Shown: one piece after another, positions 44,145 through 53,236 of the stretch | How the letters are laid out: the number at the start of each line of letters is the position of its first letter | Numbering within the stretch: position 1 is the first letter of the stretch | Notes under the pieces: model-generated | What the model was told of the DNA's origin: nothing | Seen by the model: only the letters and a program-made list of their open reading frames with translations | The model's database searches: none | Translations under genes and position numbers: made by a program | Assembly (NCBI RefSeq): GCF_900250115.1 | Contig: NZ_LT984804.1 | Span: 1-64,000 of the forward strand | Direction: 5' to 3' | Length of the DNA stretch: 64,000 nucleotides | Source: Cupriavidus taiwanensis | Lineage (GTDB): Bacteria; Pseudomonadota; Gammaproteobacteria; Burkholderiales; Burkholderiaceae

Positions 44145-45356
44145 CTACTCAAGATGGTTGAAGGCCTGGAAGCCGGCCAGCCTGACCAGCGCGTCGCGGC
44201 GCGCCGCGGCGTAGTCGGCCTCGATCATTTCCCTGACCAGTTCGGCGAAGCCGATGCGCGGGCTCCAGCCCAGGCGTTCGCGCGCGCGGCTGGCATCGCC
44301 GAGCAGCGTTTCCACCTCGGTGGGCCGGAAGTAGCGCGGATCGACCCGCACCACGATCTCGCCCGGCTTGCACGCCGGCGCGATGCCGCCGCCGCGCGCG
44401 GGCGGATCGACATGCTCGACGATGCCGACCTCGTCGACGCCGCTGCCATGGAAGGTGATGGTGATGCCCAGCTCGCGCGCCGCGCGCTGCACGAACTCGC
44501 GCACGCTGTGCTGCTCGCCGCTGGCGATGACGAAGTCCTCGGCCGCGGGCTGCTGCAGCATCAGCCACTGCATCTCGACGTAGTCGCGCGCATGGCCCCA
44601 GTCGCGCAGCGCCGACAGGTTGCCCAGATACAGCGTTTCCTGCAGGCCCAGCGCGATGCGCGCGATCGCGCGCGTGATCTTGCGGGTGACGAAGGTCTCG
44701 CCGCGCACCGGGCTTTCATGGTTGAACAGGATGCCGTTGCAGGCGTACATGCCATAGGCCTCGCGGTAGTTCACCGTGATCCAGTAGGCATAGAGCTTGG
44801 CCGCGGCATAGGGGCTGCGCGGATAGAACGGGGTCGTCTCCTTCTGCGGGATTTCCTGCACCAGCCCGTAGAGTTCGGAGGTGGAGGCCTGGTAGAAGCG
44901 CGTGAGCTTTTCCATGCCGAGGATGCGGATCGCCTCCAGCAGGCGCAGCGTGCCGATGGCGTCGGTGTTGGCGGTGTACTCGGGCTCTTCGAACGAGACC
45001 TGCACGTGGCTCTGCGCGGCGAGGTTGTAGATCTCGTCCGGCTGCGACTGCTGCACCACGCGCACCAGGCTGGCGGTGTCGGTCATGTCGCCGTGGTGCA
45101 GGATCAGCCGGCGCTCCTGCGCCTGCGGGTCCTGGTACAGGTGGTCGATGCGCTCGGTGTTGAACAGCGAGCTGCGCCGCTTGATGCCGTGGACTTCATA
45201 GCCCTTGGCCAGCAGCAGTTCGCACAGGTACGAGCCGTCCTGTCCGGTGATGCCGGTGATCAGCGCGCGCCGGATGCCGTTGCGCCCGCGTGGCGGGGCC
45301 CGCTCCGGGCCGGTGGCGGTGATATGACCGAGTGTGTCCAGCTCGTTTGCGCCCAT
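44145..45356 (-). CDS. gmd: GDP-mannose 4,6-dehydratase
   Basis: The 403-residue dehydratase converts GDP-mannose to GDP-4-keto-6-deoxymannose using bound NADP. It shows [11 protein letters not shown] at the nucleotide site, the STSELYG active-site segment, the catalytic Y-x3-K in [10 protein letters not shown] and the fold-specific [12 protein letters not shown]. Compared with typical Gmd it has an extra N-terminal stretch of about 28 residues. It is the first gene of the operon gmd-fcl-wcaI-like-methyltransferase. Substrate comes from ManC encoded at 19.4 kb. Confidence 0.95.
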   Translation of the reverse strand: MGANELDTLGHITATGPERAPPRGRNGIRRALITGITGQDGSYLCELLLAKGYEVHGIKRRSSLFNTERIDHLYQDPQAQERRLILHHGDMTDTASLVRVVQQSQPDEIYNLAAQSHVQVSFEEPEYTANTDAIGTLRLLEAIRILGMEKLTRFYQASTSELYGLVQEIPQKETTPFYPRSPYAAAKLYAYWITVNYREAYGMYACNGILFNHESPVRGETFVTRKITRAIARIALGLQETLYLGNLSALRDWGHARDYVEMQWLMLQQPAAEDFVIASGEQHSVREFVQRAARELGITITFHGSGVDEVGIVEHVDPPARGGGIAPACKPGEIVVRVDPRYFRPTEVETLLGDASRARERLGWSPRIGFAELVREMIEADYAAARRDALVRLAGFQAFNHLE

Positions 45357-45463
45357 GGCTCTGATCCGTTAGCAAGTGGGGCGACTTTAGCGCCGCGCTG
45401 CGGCGCCGCACCGTCTGCTACCCCACACAACGGCGGCCGGCCGTGTGGGCGCTGCGCCACGGA

Positions 45464-46417
45464 TCAGGTGCGCGGCATCGGCGTCGTGACCTCGGCGCCG
45501 GCGCGCCCTGCGGCGCCGTCGTGGCCCGGCGCAAGCCGCAAGTGCTGCCACAGCAGGCGCGTGGTGGACCAGAACGGCGCCACGCCGCGCCAGCCGCTGC
45601 GCTGCAGGTGCTGGCCCAGGTTGTGCGGCAGGGCCAGCATCAGGAACAACGCGGCCTTGTCGTGGCGGTGCTGGCTGCGGCCGTAGCGGTGCAACATGGT
45701 GACCATGCGCGCGGCATCCGCGGCCGGGGTTCCGGCGCATGGCGGCGGCCGCTGTGCATCGAGCTGATTGACCGCGCTGGGAACCAGCTCGATGCGGCAG
45801 CCGCAGCCATAGACCGCGCGTCCGGCCAGGTCGGCGACGTCGTAGTCGGCATCGAGGCCCTCGTCGAACGGCAGCCGCTCCAGCAGCGCGCGCGGGAACA
45901 CCGTGCTGGACAGCACCACCGCGCACAGCGGCCGCGCCCGCGCGGCCCGGCGCGGCGGCTGGCGCAACGGCTGCCCGAGGAAATCCTGGCGCAGCGGGCG
46001 CAGGCATTCGCCGGCGCACATCGCCGTGCCGGCCAGCACCAGCGCGTCGGCATCGCCGCCCGCGGCGACCCGGTAGATGAAGTCGTCGGCGAGGCGCTCG
46101 CCCATCTGCTGCAGGAAGGTCGGCCCCAGCGTGGCGTGGTCGTCGAGAAACAGCACGTGCGTGCCGCTGGCCGCGCGCAGCAGGCGGTTGCGGCTGGCGG
46201 CGGCGCCGCGCCGTGGACCGTCGAGGCAGGCGATGCCAGGGTAAGCGTCGCGCATCAGCGCGCGCGTGGCGTCGTGGCTGCTGTCGTCGCAGACCAGCAA
46301 CTGGTGCGGCGGCATGGTCGAGGCCGCGATCGACTGCAAGGTCCGGCGCAGGCCCTCCGGATGATCGCGCGTGCTGACGCACACGGAAAAGCTGGGCAAG
46401 AACGTGCTGGCTTGCAT
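45464..46417 (-). CDS. Glycosyltransferase family 2
   Basis: The 317-residue GT-A enzyme has the family-2 start (FSVCVSTRDHPEGL), the nucleotide-binding LVCDDSS and the metal-binding region FLDDHATLG. GGGAGGGG precedes the ATG at 46417. It lies upstream of gmd on the same strand with 107 bp between, and directly follows the LuxR-type regulator gene, so it may start the leftward operon. The sugar it transfers is unknown. Confidence 0.85.
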   Translation of the reverse strand: MQASTFLPSFSVCVSTRDHPEGLRRTLQSIAASTMPPHQLLVCDDSSHDATRALMRDAYPGIACLDGPRRGAAASRNRLLRAASGTHVLFLDDHATLGPTFLQQMGERLADDFIYRVAAGGDADALVLAGTAMCAGECLRPLRQDFLGQPLRQPPRRAARARPLCAVVLSSTVFPRALLERLPFDEGLDADYDVADLAGRAVYGCGCRIELVPSAVNQLDAQRPPPCAGTPAADAARMVTMLHRYGRSQHRHDKAALFLMLALPHNLGQHLQRSGWRGVAPFWSTTRLLWQHLRLAPGHDGAAGRAGAEVTTPMPRT

Positions 46418-46502
46418 GATGACCCCTCCCGTCCGGCAAGCGCCGGGTTGGCGCCGGCCCGTCTGTGCGGGCGCGGCGCGCGGCAAACCTTCAGGCAGGC
46501 AT

Positions 46503-47483
46503 TCAGACCGCCGGCCTGACCGCCTGGCACGGCGGTTCGTTGCGCCTTGGCGCCACCCCGGCGCCATTGGTTTCGCGCGTGATGCGTTCGTCGCCGCTGA
46601 CCCATTCCAGCGTGGCGCCGCGCTGCAGGGCGGCGTAGACGGCCTCGCCCTTGTTGCGCACCTTGAGCCGCTGGTACAGCGTGCAGGCGTGGCTCTTCAC
46701 CGTCGCCACCGAGATGTTGAGCATGCGGCTGACGGTCTTGATCGGATAGCCGCGCGCCAGCAGCACCAGCACCTCGTACTGTCGCGGTGTGATCTTCAGC
46801 ATCTCAGCCTCGTCGTAGCCGGGTTCTTCCTCGGTCAGCGGCATGGCCGCGGGCGTGGGCGCGACCGCCGCCGGGGCCGGCGCGGACAACGGCTGGCCGG
46901 GCCGCAGCTCGGTCAGGTCGCGCAGCGCCACGGTGGTACGCAGCGCGGCGCGCGGGGTGCTGGCGCAGGGCGCCAGCGCCAGCTGCTCCCCCGGCGTTTG
47001 GGCCGGATGCGCGTTGCTGAGCGGCAGCGGCGCAGCCGAGGCGAGTGACTGCGTGGCGGGCATCGCCGAGCGCGATGCCGACGGCAGGGTGCCCGTGTCG
47101 GCAGTGAAGAGCAGCCCTTGCACGCCCGACACGGCCATGCGGATGGCGGCCTCGATCACCGCCAGCGAGGCGGACTTGGGCAGGCAGCCGCAGATGCCGC
47201 GCGCGCTGTCCGCGCTCGGCACGTGCAAGGGCAGGGCGTCGGCAAGGATCAGGATGCGTTGTGGCGCGAGCGTCTGCCGCGCCTGTTCCAGCAGCACCCA
47301 GCCGGGCGCAGGGTCGGCGGGCATGCCGAATACGAGCAGATCCGCGTTCTGGTGCCGGGCGTCCAGCCTGGCGATGTCCGCGGGTGCAACGGCCGCCACC
47401 TGCGCGGATTCCTGGATGTTCTCGAGCATCTGCAATAGCCCGAGCCGGAGCAGCGGATGCTCCTCGATCAGCAACGCATTCAT
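46503..47483 (-). CDS. LuxR-type regulator with atypical receiver domain, second copy
   Basis: The 326-residue paralogue of the regulator at 5811-6656 has an N-terminal receiver-like domain (LLIEEHPLLRLGLL), a long Ala/Pro/Thr-rich linker (about residues 140-225) and a LuxR helix-turn-helix at about 231-293. The two proteins share 56 of 64 residues over the DNA-binding domain, so they probably recognise the same sites. The phospho-acceptor region reads DLLVFGMPADP and has no acceptor Asp. ATG 47483 follows GGGGAG by 8 bases. It borders the right end of the polysaccharide locus and probably controls it. Confidence 0.82.
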   Translation of the reverse strand: MNALLIEEHPLLRLGLLQMLENIQESAQVAAVAPADIARLDARHQNADLLVFGMPADPAPGWVLLEQARQTLAPQRILILADALPLHVPSADSARGICGCLPKSASLAVIEAAIRMAVSGVQGLLFTADTGTLPSASRSAMPATQSLASAAPLPLSNAHPAQTPGEQLALAPCASTPRAALRTTVALRDLTELRPGQPLSAPAPAAVAPTPAAMPLTEEEPGYDEAEMLKITPRQYEVLVLLARGYPIKTVSRMLNISVATVKSHACTLYQRLKVRNKGEAVYAALQRGATLEWVSGDERITRETNGAGVAPRRNEPPCQAVRPAV

Positions 47484-48205
47484 GGACTTCACTCCCCGTT
47501 TTTACCCGGGGGCGGACTGCGGGGCACTTTGCGTATGGAAGACGTGACAGGACCGCCGTCACCGCGAATGGTGACTGGTGGCTGGCTCTGTGGCTGACCC
47601 CCATGCTTCCATGCCGGGCGGTTCCGTTGTTGTGGCTGGAACTTGCCCATGACTGGAAGGATGACCTCGAAACCCGAACCCAGGTGCTGCTTACTCCTAA
47701 ATCAGTTGGAATTCATCTTATGGGTTGGGGGAGGGGAATGCAAGCCAGCGGGTCAGGGTTGGAATGAAGGAGGGAATGAAAGGACCTTCATAATCCTTTC
47801 AAATATTTCGTAATTATCCCCGGCAGGTTCCTGAAACGCCGCGCTGGAGCCATTCCCAGTGGTTTCACCGATGTGACATACAGAATTTAATTGGTTGCAA
47901 ATCTGAAACAGATTCTATTATCCTTGGGCCGGATATGGCGATTTTATAACCCCATTGAGGGGTGTCCGAAAAGCATCGTCAGCCGCGCTGCTCCAATTAT
48001 GAAACGCGCTCCGGAAATGTTGGTTGCGAAATCAATTCGGCAGATTTGCCGGCCCTTCGCGCACATGGTCTAGTGCTTCTGGATGAGGCGCGGTTACCAC
48101 CATGGATGAACGTTGCGGCGCCGGCGGCACCGGCCGCGCCGGGCTTGCCACCACCCATCGGTGGGGGGCAGGCCGGCTGCGGGATGATAGCGCCGGCCGC
48201 CCGGC
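47484..48205. other. Long intergenic region with an AT-rich island
   Basis: These 722 bp contain no convincing gene. From about 47700 to 48060 the base composition falls far below the surrounding GC level. Within it are an inverted repeat AATCTG (47900-47905) with CAGATT (47909-47914) and a hairpin ACCCC/GGGGT (47949-47963). The regulator at 46503-47483 must have its promoter in the left part. Short open readings on the plus strand (47891-48073 and 47962-48234) lack start signals and family features. Confidence 0.45.
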
Positions 48206-48523
48206 TCAGCGGACCCAGCGGCCCGGGCGCATGACCCAGCCGTGCGGGCCGCGTACCCAGCGCTCGGGTACATAGCGGTAGCCCACGCGCTGCGGCTGCC
48301 AGTAGCCGCCGCGCCAGGCGTAGTTTCCGCCGCGGGCTTCCCAGTGGCCCGGCACCCAGACCTGGCCGCGGCGCCCGGCCGGGTGCGGCTCGTAGCGCGG
48401 CGGCGGGGGCGGATGGCCGTAGCCATGGGCGACCGGCGCCTGGTGGGCTTCGGCGGGGGCGGTGAGACCGAAGGCGCCGCCGGTGGCAAGGACGGCTGCA
48501 GCAAGCAGGAGTTGGCGTTTCAT
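48206..48523 (-). CDS. Secreted YXWGXW-repeat-type small protein
   Basis: This 105-residue protein has a clear Sec signal peptide (MKRQLLLAAAVLATGG, cleavage after AEA near residue 26). The mature part is rich in Trp, Tyr, Arg and Pro, with repeats such as VWVPGHWEARGGNYAWRGG and YWQPQRVGYRYVPERW. Such W-x-x-G-x-W proteins are common envelope components in Burkholderiales, with no established enzyme function. A second small secreted gene follows upstream on the same strand. Confidence 0.8.
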   Translation of the reverse strand: MKRQLLLAAAVLATGGAFGLTAPAEAHQAPVAHGYGHPPPPPRYEPHPAGRRGQVWVPGHWEARGGNYAWRGGYWQPQRVGYRYVPERWVRGPHGWVMRPGRWVR

Positions 48524-48551
48524 GGGATGGCTCCTTTGGGCGGTGGCGGAA

Positions 48552-48671
48552 TCAGTAGTGATGATGGTGGTGGCGCGGCGGCGGGCCGCCGCGCGGGGGC
48601 ACCACGATGCAGGCGGAAAGCAGTGCGGCGGCGGTGGACAGCAGCACCACCAGGGAGAGGGCTCGTTTCAT
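48552..48671 (-). CDS. Tiny lipoprotein with a C-terminal His run
   Basis: The 39-residue predicted lipoprotein has an n-region MKRALSLVV, a hydrophobic core and lipobox LLSAC (Cys21). The mature peptide is only about 19 residues, Pro-rich, and ends in five His and a Tyr. AGGAG precedes the ATG at 48671. It is 28 bp upstream of the YXWGXW-type gene, so the two are probably co-transcribed. A metal-binding surface role is possible. It would be missed by gene finders with a larger length cutoff. Confidence 0.65.
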   Translation of the reverse strand: MKRALSLVVLLSTAAALLSACIVVPPRGGPPPRHHHHHY

Positions 48672-49075
48672 CTTGGCTCCTGGCGGGATCGCGTTGGACA
48701 CGGCCTCAATGTAGCGGCCCGCCGCCGCGCTGCGCGCTTGCACTTGTAAGCCTGTCTCACATGCGGTGACGGCACCAGCAAGCCCCCGCGGGGCTCGCAT
48801 GCCCACCGGAAACCCTTGCCGGCCAACGCTTCGCGGCCAGAACGACGGGCCCGGCGAGCGGTGCACGGGCGCGGCGGCGAAGGTAATGTGACGTTACATG
48901 GGAAATAAATCTTGCAAGGCGGGCGCGCCCGGCGTGGTCGCTGGAAGGTTCCGGCCGCCCCGGCACCCACGCAGAAAAGGGTACGCAGTGGCAACGGCGC
49001 GTCGACCTCGGGCGCTGCCCGGGTGCGATGGGCTATACCAATGGGAAGTGGCCACGTATGCGGGAAGGAGGCGCC
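48672..49075. other. Intergenic region, no gene recognised
   Basis: These 404 bp separate the minus-strand lipoprotein from a small plus-strand gene. A short AT-richer segment around 48880-48915 (with GTGACGTTACATG and AAATAAATC) may hold a promoter. Nothing else could be identified. Confidence 0.35.
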
Positions 49076-49213
49076 ATGCCGGTCATGCTTATCGTGCTTG
49101 CCTTGCAATGGCTGCAGGGCCTGTCGCCGCCCGCCGCGGCATTGTTTGCACTGCCGCAGGCGCCGGCGCCGGCGGATGCCACGGCCGTGGTGGAGGCCGC
49201 GCCGGCGCGCTGA
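49076..49213 (+). CDS. Small hydrophobic protein, 45 residues
   Basis: A strong ribosome-binding region (GGAAGGAGG) stands 5 bases before the ATG at 49076. The product has one hydrophobic segment (VMLIVLALQWLQGL) followed by an Ala/Pro-rich tail. It could be a small membrane protein or a secreted peptide. The family is not recognised; the call rests on the start signal and hydrophobicity. Confidence 0.4.
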   Translation: MPVMLIVLALQWLQGLSPPAAALFALPQAPAPADATAVVEAAPAR

Positions 49214-49282
49214 GCCGGGCGCTTGCGCCGGCTGACGCCAGACTGGTATCAGCCTTGCGCGGTCAGTGCGGCCAGGCCGGTT

Positions 49283-50542
49283 TCATCCGGCCTGCCGCGC
49301 GCAGCCGGCGGGCGCCGGCAACGCAAAGGAGGCGCCGTAGCGCGCCGGGTCCAGCCGCATGGTCAGCACGCCGACCACCGCCGCACACGCCAGGTGGTAC
49401 CACCAGCCCGCGGCGAAGCTGCCGGTGCGCGCCTGCAGCATGGCGGTGATCCACGGTGCCAGCGACGCCAGCAGAAAGCCGCCGCCCTGCATCACCGCGC
49501 TCAGCGCGCCGGCGCTGTCAGGATCGGGCAGGTGGTCCAGCGCCACCACCAGGTAGAGCGCGAAGCAGCCGCCCAGGCCCGCACCGCCGATCACGGCCCA
49601 GGCGTGCGGGGCGGCGTCCGGCCACAGCGCCAGCCCGGCGAAGCCGGCGACCTGCAGGGCCAGCGCCAGCCCCATCCACGCGCGCCGGTCCAGGCGGCGC
49701 GCCGCCAGCGCCGGCAGCAGCAGCGCCGCGGCGGCCTGCGCCACTGCCATCAGCGCCACCAGCGAGCCGCTGGCCGGCGCACTCCAGCCATGGCTCTGGT
49801 AGAACGGCGCCAGCCACGCCACCAGCGAGGCATAGCCGCCATTCATCACGCCGAAGCTGATCATCAGCAGCCAGGTGCGCGGACGCCGCAGCAAGGCGCG
49901 GGTCTTGCCGGCAACCACGGCCGGACCGCCGGACCACGCCGCCGGGACCAGTGCCGGCGCGCGCGCCGGGCCGCGCGGCAGCGCCACCCACGCCAGTGCC
50001 AGCGCCGCCAGCGCGGGCACGGCCCACAGCGCCAGCGCCTCGCGCCAGCTGCCGGCAAGTTCGGTCACATAGGGCGACAGCTGCGCGCCCAGCGCGCCGC
50101 CGCCCATCAACGCCGCCGAATACAGGCCCATCACCGGTGCCACGCGCGCCGGGAACTCCTGCTTGACCAGGCCCGGGCACGCCGCCTGCACTACCGCCAC
50201 GCCCAGCCCGCACAGCGCCGCCGAGGCGATCAGCCAGGTCCCGCCGGCCACGCCCAGCCGCAGCGCGCAGCCGGCGCCGAGCAAGGCCAGCGCGCCCAGC
50301 ACCGCGGTGCGCGCGCCCAGCCGCGCCCGCAGCGCCGGGCCGAAGAACGCGCCCACTCCCATCAGCAGCATCGGCAGCAGCGTCAGCCACGCCATGCCCT
50401 GGTAGCTCAGGCCGGTGCCGCCGCGGATGGCCGGCGCGAGCGGCCCGACCGCGGTCAGGAACGGCCGCAGGTTCAGGCCGATGCCGGCCACGGCCGCCAG
50501 CACCAGCCAGCGCGGCGGCACCGGGCGCGCGCCTTCAGCCAC
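49283..50542 (-). CDS. MFS transporter of the CynX/NimT type
   Basis: The 419-residue major-facilitator protein has twelve predicted helices and the CynX-like N terminus (AAVAGIGLNLRPFLTAVGPL). This family includes cyanate and nitroimidazole-type transporters. The start is probably the GTG at 50542, which overlaps the 3' end of the deaminase gene by 8 bp; similarity begins about 12 residues later. Together with the deaminase and the divergent LysR gene it forms a small transport and catabolism unit. The substrate might be a purine, pyrimidine or related amine. Confidence 0.85.
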   Translation of the reverse strand: MAEGARPVPPRWLVLAAVAGIGLNLRPFLTAVGPLAPAIRGGTGLSYQGMAWLTLLPMLLMGVGAFFGPALRARLGARTAVLGALALLGAGCALRLGVAGGTWLIASAALCGLGVAVVQAACPGLVKQEFPARVAPVMGLYSAALMGGGALGAQLSPYVTELAGSWREALALWAVPALAALALAWVALPRGPARAPALVPAAWSGGPAVVAGKTRALLRRPRTWLLMISFGVMNGGYASLVAWLAPFYQSHGWSAPASGSLVALMAVAQAAAALLLPALAARRLDRRAWMGLALALQVAGFAGLALWPDAAPHAWAVIGGAGLGGCFALYLVVALDHLPDPDSAGALSAVMQGGGFLLASLAPWITAMLQARTGSFAAGWWYHLACAAVVGVLTMRLDPARYGASFALPAPAGCARQAG

Positions 50543-50993
50543 GGCGCGCTCGCATGCCGTAGAGCTGCGCGGCGGACAGCTCGACCGGCACCCGCGTGAG
50601 CGGCAGCGGCGGCGGGTCGAGCGGCAGGCGCAGCGCCTGGTAGGCCGCCTCGCTCGACATGCCGTAGGGCGCGGCATCGTGGTTGTCGAAGGCGTAGTAG
50701 ACCGCCTGCACCCCGGCCATGGTCATCGCCGCCAGGCACATCGGGCACGGATGGCCGCTGGCATAGACCACGCTGCCGCGCAGGTCGAGGCGGCCCAGCT
50801 TGCGCGCGGCGGCGCGCACCGCCTCCATCTCGGCATGGGTGGTGGGGTCGTGGCTGTGGACGATGTCGTTGACGCCGGTGGCGACGGTTTCGCCGTCGAG
50901 CACCAGCACGGCGCCGAACGGGCGCGCGCCGCGGTCGCGGTTGGCCACCGCGAGGCGCACCGCCTCGCGCATGAATTCCTGGTGAGTGGTCAT
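50535..50993 (-). CDS. Nucleoside/cytosine deaminase-family zinc enzyme
   Basis: This 152-residue enzyme of the CMP/dCMP deaminase superfamily has the zinc and proton-shuttle motif H-A-E (THAEMEAV) and the P-C-x-x-C motif (HPCPMCLAAM). Length and N terminus (EFMREAVRLAVAN) resemble guanine deaminase and other nucleobase deaminases more than TadA. It would hydrolytically remove an amino group from a nucleobase or related ring. The start is the ATG at 50993. It overlaps the MFS gene, so import and deamination are probably coupled. Confidence 0.85.
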   Translation of the reverse strand: MTTHQEFMREAVRLAVANRDRGARPFGAVLVLDGETVATGVNDIVHSHDPTTHAEMEAVRAAARKLGRLDLRGSVVYASGHPCPMCLAAMTMAGVQAVYYAFDNHDAAPYGMSSEAAYQALRLPLDPPPLPLTRVPVELSAAQLYGMRARRG

Positions 50994-51167
50994 GGTTGGC
51001 AGAAAAAGTGGGTACATGCTCGGGTGCAACGCGGCATGGTGCCTGGAGTCGGGACGATGGCGCCCGGCAGGCCGGGGCATCGTGCCGAAACTCTACGCCT
51101 GGGCTTGGTAATCGGGAAATTAAATGATGAAATCGCTGGCAGTGGAAAAATCAATGGATACGCCGCC
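50994..51167. promoter_or_regulatory. Divergent promoter region, deaminase operon and lysR-type gene
   Basis: This 174-bp gap between divergent start codons includes an AT-rich stretch at about 51105-51155 (GGTAATCGGGAAATTAAATG and nearby). LysR-type regulators usually bind such regions at T-N11-A sites and control both directions. No single operator could be fixed by eye. Confidence 0.45.
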
Positions 51168-52067
51168 ATGCAGGATCTCCGTCTCGACCCCGTGCTGCTG
51201 CAGAGCTTTGTCGCCGTCGCCGAGAGCGGCAGCTTTACCCGTGCCGCCCAGCGCGTGCACCTGACCCAGTCCACCGTCAGCCAGCAGGTGCGCCGCCTGG
51301 AGGAGCAGCTGGGCTGCGTGCTGCTGGACCGCGGCGGGCGCTATGTCACCACCACGCCGGAAGGCGAACGCCTGCTGGGCTATGCGCGCCGGCTGCAGCA
51401 ATTGATGGCGGAGGCGGTCGGGCAGCTGCGCCAGAGCGCGGGCCAGGGCGAAATCCGGCTGGGCGTGCCCGAGGACTTTGCCGCGCGGCCGCTGACGCCG
51501 GTGCTGGCCGGGTTTGCCGATGACTGGCCGGGCATGCGGCTGGAGGTGACCAGCGGCATGAGCCACGAACTGTGGCAGCGCTTCCAGGACCGCGAGCTGG
51601 ACCTGGTGCTGGTCAAGCAGCGCACCGGCCAGGCCCAGGGCCTGGCCAGCTGGCCGGAGCCGCTGTGCTGGATCGACAGCCGCAGCCGCCCGGCGGTGGC
51701 ACGCGACCCGGTGCCGCTGGTGGCGTTCCCGGTGGGCGGCCTGTATCGCGGCGAGATGACGCACGCGCTCGACGCCGGCGGCCGGCGCTGGCGCGTGGCC
51801 TTTGTCAGCGCCAGCCTGGCCAGCATCCTGGCGGCGGTGGCCGACGGCCTGGGCGTGACGCTGCTGCCGCGGCGCCTGGCCACGGCGCATCACACCGTGC
51901 TGGAGCACGGCTGGCCGGCCGCGGTGCCGGATGTCGAACTGAGCCTGCACGCGCAGCCGGACCTGCCGGCCGCGGCGCGCGACATGGCGGCGCGGCTGGC
52001 CGCGCTGTGCGAGACCGTGATGGCGGCGGGCGCGCCGCCCGGACTTCAGCCGAAGAACTCGTTGTAG
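51168..52067 (+). CDS. LysR-family transcriptional regulator
   Basis: The 299-residue regulator has an N-terminal winged helix (LLQSFVAVAESGSFTRAA, then STVSQQVRRLEEQLG) and a C-terminal effector-binding domain (from about residue 90, with IRLGVPEDFA). It is divergent from the deaminase-MFS operon and most likely controls it in response to a small ligand. Its 3' end overlaps a small opposite-strand gene by 22 bp. Confidence 0.92.
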   Translation: MQDLRLDPVLLQSFVAVAESGSFTRAAQRVHLTQSTVSQQVRRLEEQLGCVLLDRGGRYVTTTPEGERLLGYARRLQQLMAEAVGQLRQSAGQGEIRLGVPEDFAARPLTPVLAGFADDWPGMRLEVTSGMSHELWQRFQDRELDLVLVKQRTGQAQGLASWPEPLCWIDSRSRPAVARDPVPLVAFPVGGLYRGEMTHALDAGGRRWRVAFVSASLASILAAVADGLGVTLLPRRLATAHHTVLEHGWPAAVPDVELSLHAQPDLPAAARDMAARLAALCETVMAAGAPPGLQPKNSL

Positions 52068-52246
52068 TAGCGGGCGCAGCTGCCGGCCGGGCGGAAGGTG
52101 TAGGGCAGCTCGGCCATGGCGGCGGCTTCGAGCGAACCGAACGGAATGTCGGGGGCGGCGAGCGGGGAAAGGTCTGCCGTGGCGTCGGCTTGGAGATGCG
52201 CCGTCGCGGCGCGGGCGGGGGAGGGCGTGGTCATGTCAGGGCTCAT
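52046..52246 (-). CDS. Hypothetical protein, 66 residues
   Basis: The short product has a low-complexity N-terminal half and a C-terminal block FRPAGSCARYYNEFFG that looks conserved in character. It overlaps the lysR-type 3' end by 22 bp. The start could be the Met at 52246 or the one four codons later; neither has a strong ribosome-binding site. The family is not recognised. Confidence 0.45.
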   Translation of the reverse strand: MSPDMTTPSPARAATAHLQADATADLSPLAAPDIPFGSLEAAAMAELPYTFRPAGSCARYYNEFFG

Positions 52247-52533
52247 GCGGTCGGCCGGGCGGGCATGGTGCCCTGCCCGGCAAGGGCGGTCCGGCGTTGT
52301 CAGCGCCAGCGGCCATCGTAATGCTGCGCTGCGGCGAAGTCAGCCACCCCGGCCTCAACACACTGTTGCACGAGCGCGCCCAATGGCGCCCCTGGTGGGG
52401 CCCGCCGTGGCGCGCAATCGCGCCGGCTCGCCCGGGATGTGGCCCGCGAGCCGCCGCCGCCGGCAGCGCCAGGGTCTATATTGGGCGGAGGGACCGCCGG
52501 CGCTGGCGGTCCCTTCTCCCCATGGAAGCCGCC

Positions 52534-53220
52534 ATGTCCCTGCCCCCGTGCTTTGCCGACCGCCGCGAGGCCGGCCAATACCTTGGCCGCCACCTGGCGG
52601 GGCTGGGCCTGGGCGCCGCGCAGCTGGGCCAGCCGCCGCTGGTGCTGGCGTTGCCGCGCGGCGGCGTGCCGGTGGCGTTCGAGGTGGCGCGCGCGCTGGA
52701 CGGGCAGCTCGACGTGCTGCTGGTGCGCAAGATCGGCGCGCTCGGCTACCCGGAACTGGCGCTGGGCGCGGTGGTGGAGGGCGATGCCAGCGGTGGCGGA
52801 CCGCATACGGTGGTCAATGATGACCCCTGGGCCCGCCGCGCCGTCGACAGCGGCAGCTTCGATGCCGAGCGCGGGCGCCAGCTCGACGAGATCGCCCGGC
52901 GCCAGCAGCGCTACCGCGGCGGCAAGCCGGTGCCAGCCCGCGCCGGACGCGTGGTGATCGTGGTCGATGACGGCGTGGCCACCGGCGCCACCATGCGCGC
53001 CGCGCTCGAAGGCGTGCGCATGGCCGGCGCGGCGCGCGTGATCGCCGCCACCCCGGTGGGCTCGCAGGACGGGCTGGCCAGCCTGGCCGCGGCCGCCGAC
53101 GAGGTGATCTGCCTGAACACGCCGCCCAGCTTCGGCGCGGTCGGCGCGTTCTACCTCGATTTCAGCCAGACCAGCGACGAAGAGGCGCTGGCGCTGCTGC
53201 GCACGCCGCCCGCGGCCTGA
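52534..53220 (+). CDS. Phosphoribosyltransferase-family protein
   Basis: This 228-residue type I phosphoribosyltransferase-like protein has the PRPP loop VVIVVDDGVATGATM (about residues 143-157) and the PPi loop near LPRGGVPVA. It belongs to the ComF-like or stand-alone PRTase group often annotated only as phosphoribosyltransferase. The base substrate is not predictable. ATG 52534 has GGAAG upstream; ATG 52522 is an in-frame alternative. Confidence 0.85.
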   Translation: MSLPPCFADRREAGQYLGRHLAGLGLGAAQLGQPPLVLALPRGGVPVAFEVARALDGQLDVLLVRKIGALGYPELALGAVVEGDASGGGPHTVVNDDPWARRAVDSGSFDAERGRQLDEIARRQQRYRGGKPVPARAGRVVIVVDDGVATGATMRAALEGVRMAGAARVIAATPVGSQDGLASLAAAADEVICLNTPPSFGAVGAFYLDFSQTSDEEALALLRTPPAA

Positions 53221-53236
53221 GCGGCCGCGCCGGGAT

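Noticed and set aside
47891..48234. Two short plus-strand readings in the AT-rich island
   Set aside because: They have no ribosome-binding sites, no conserved motif, and a composition that follows the underlying DNA.
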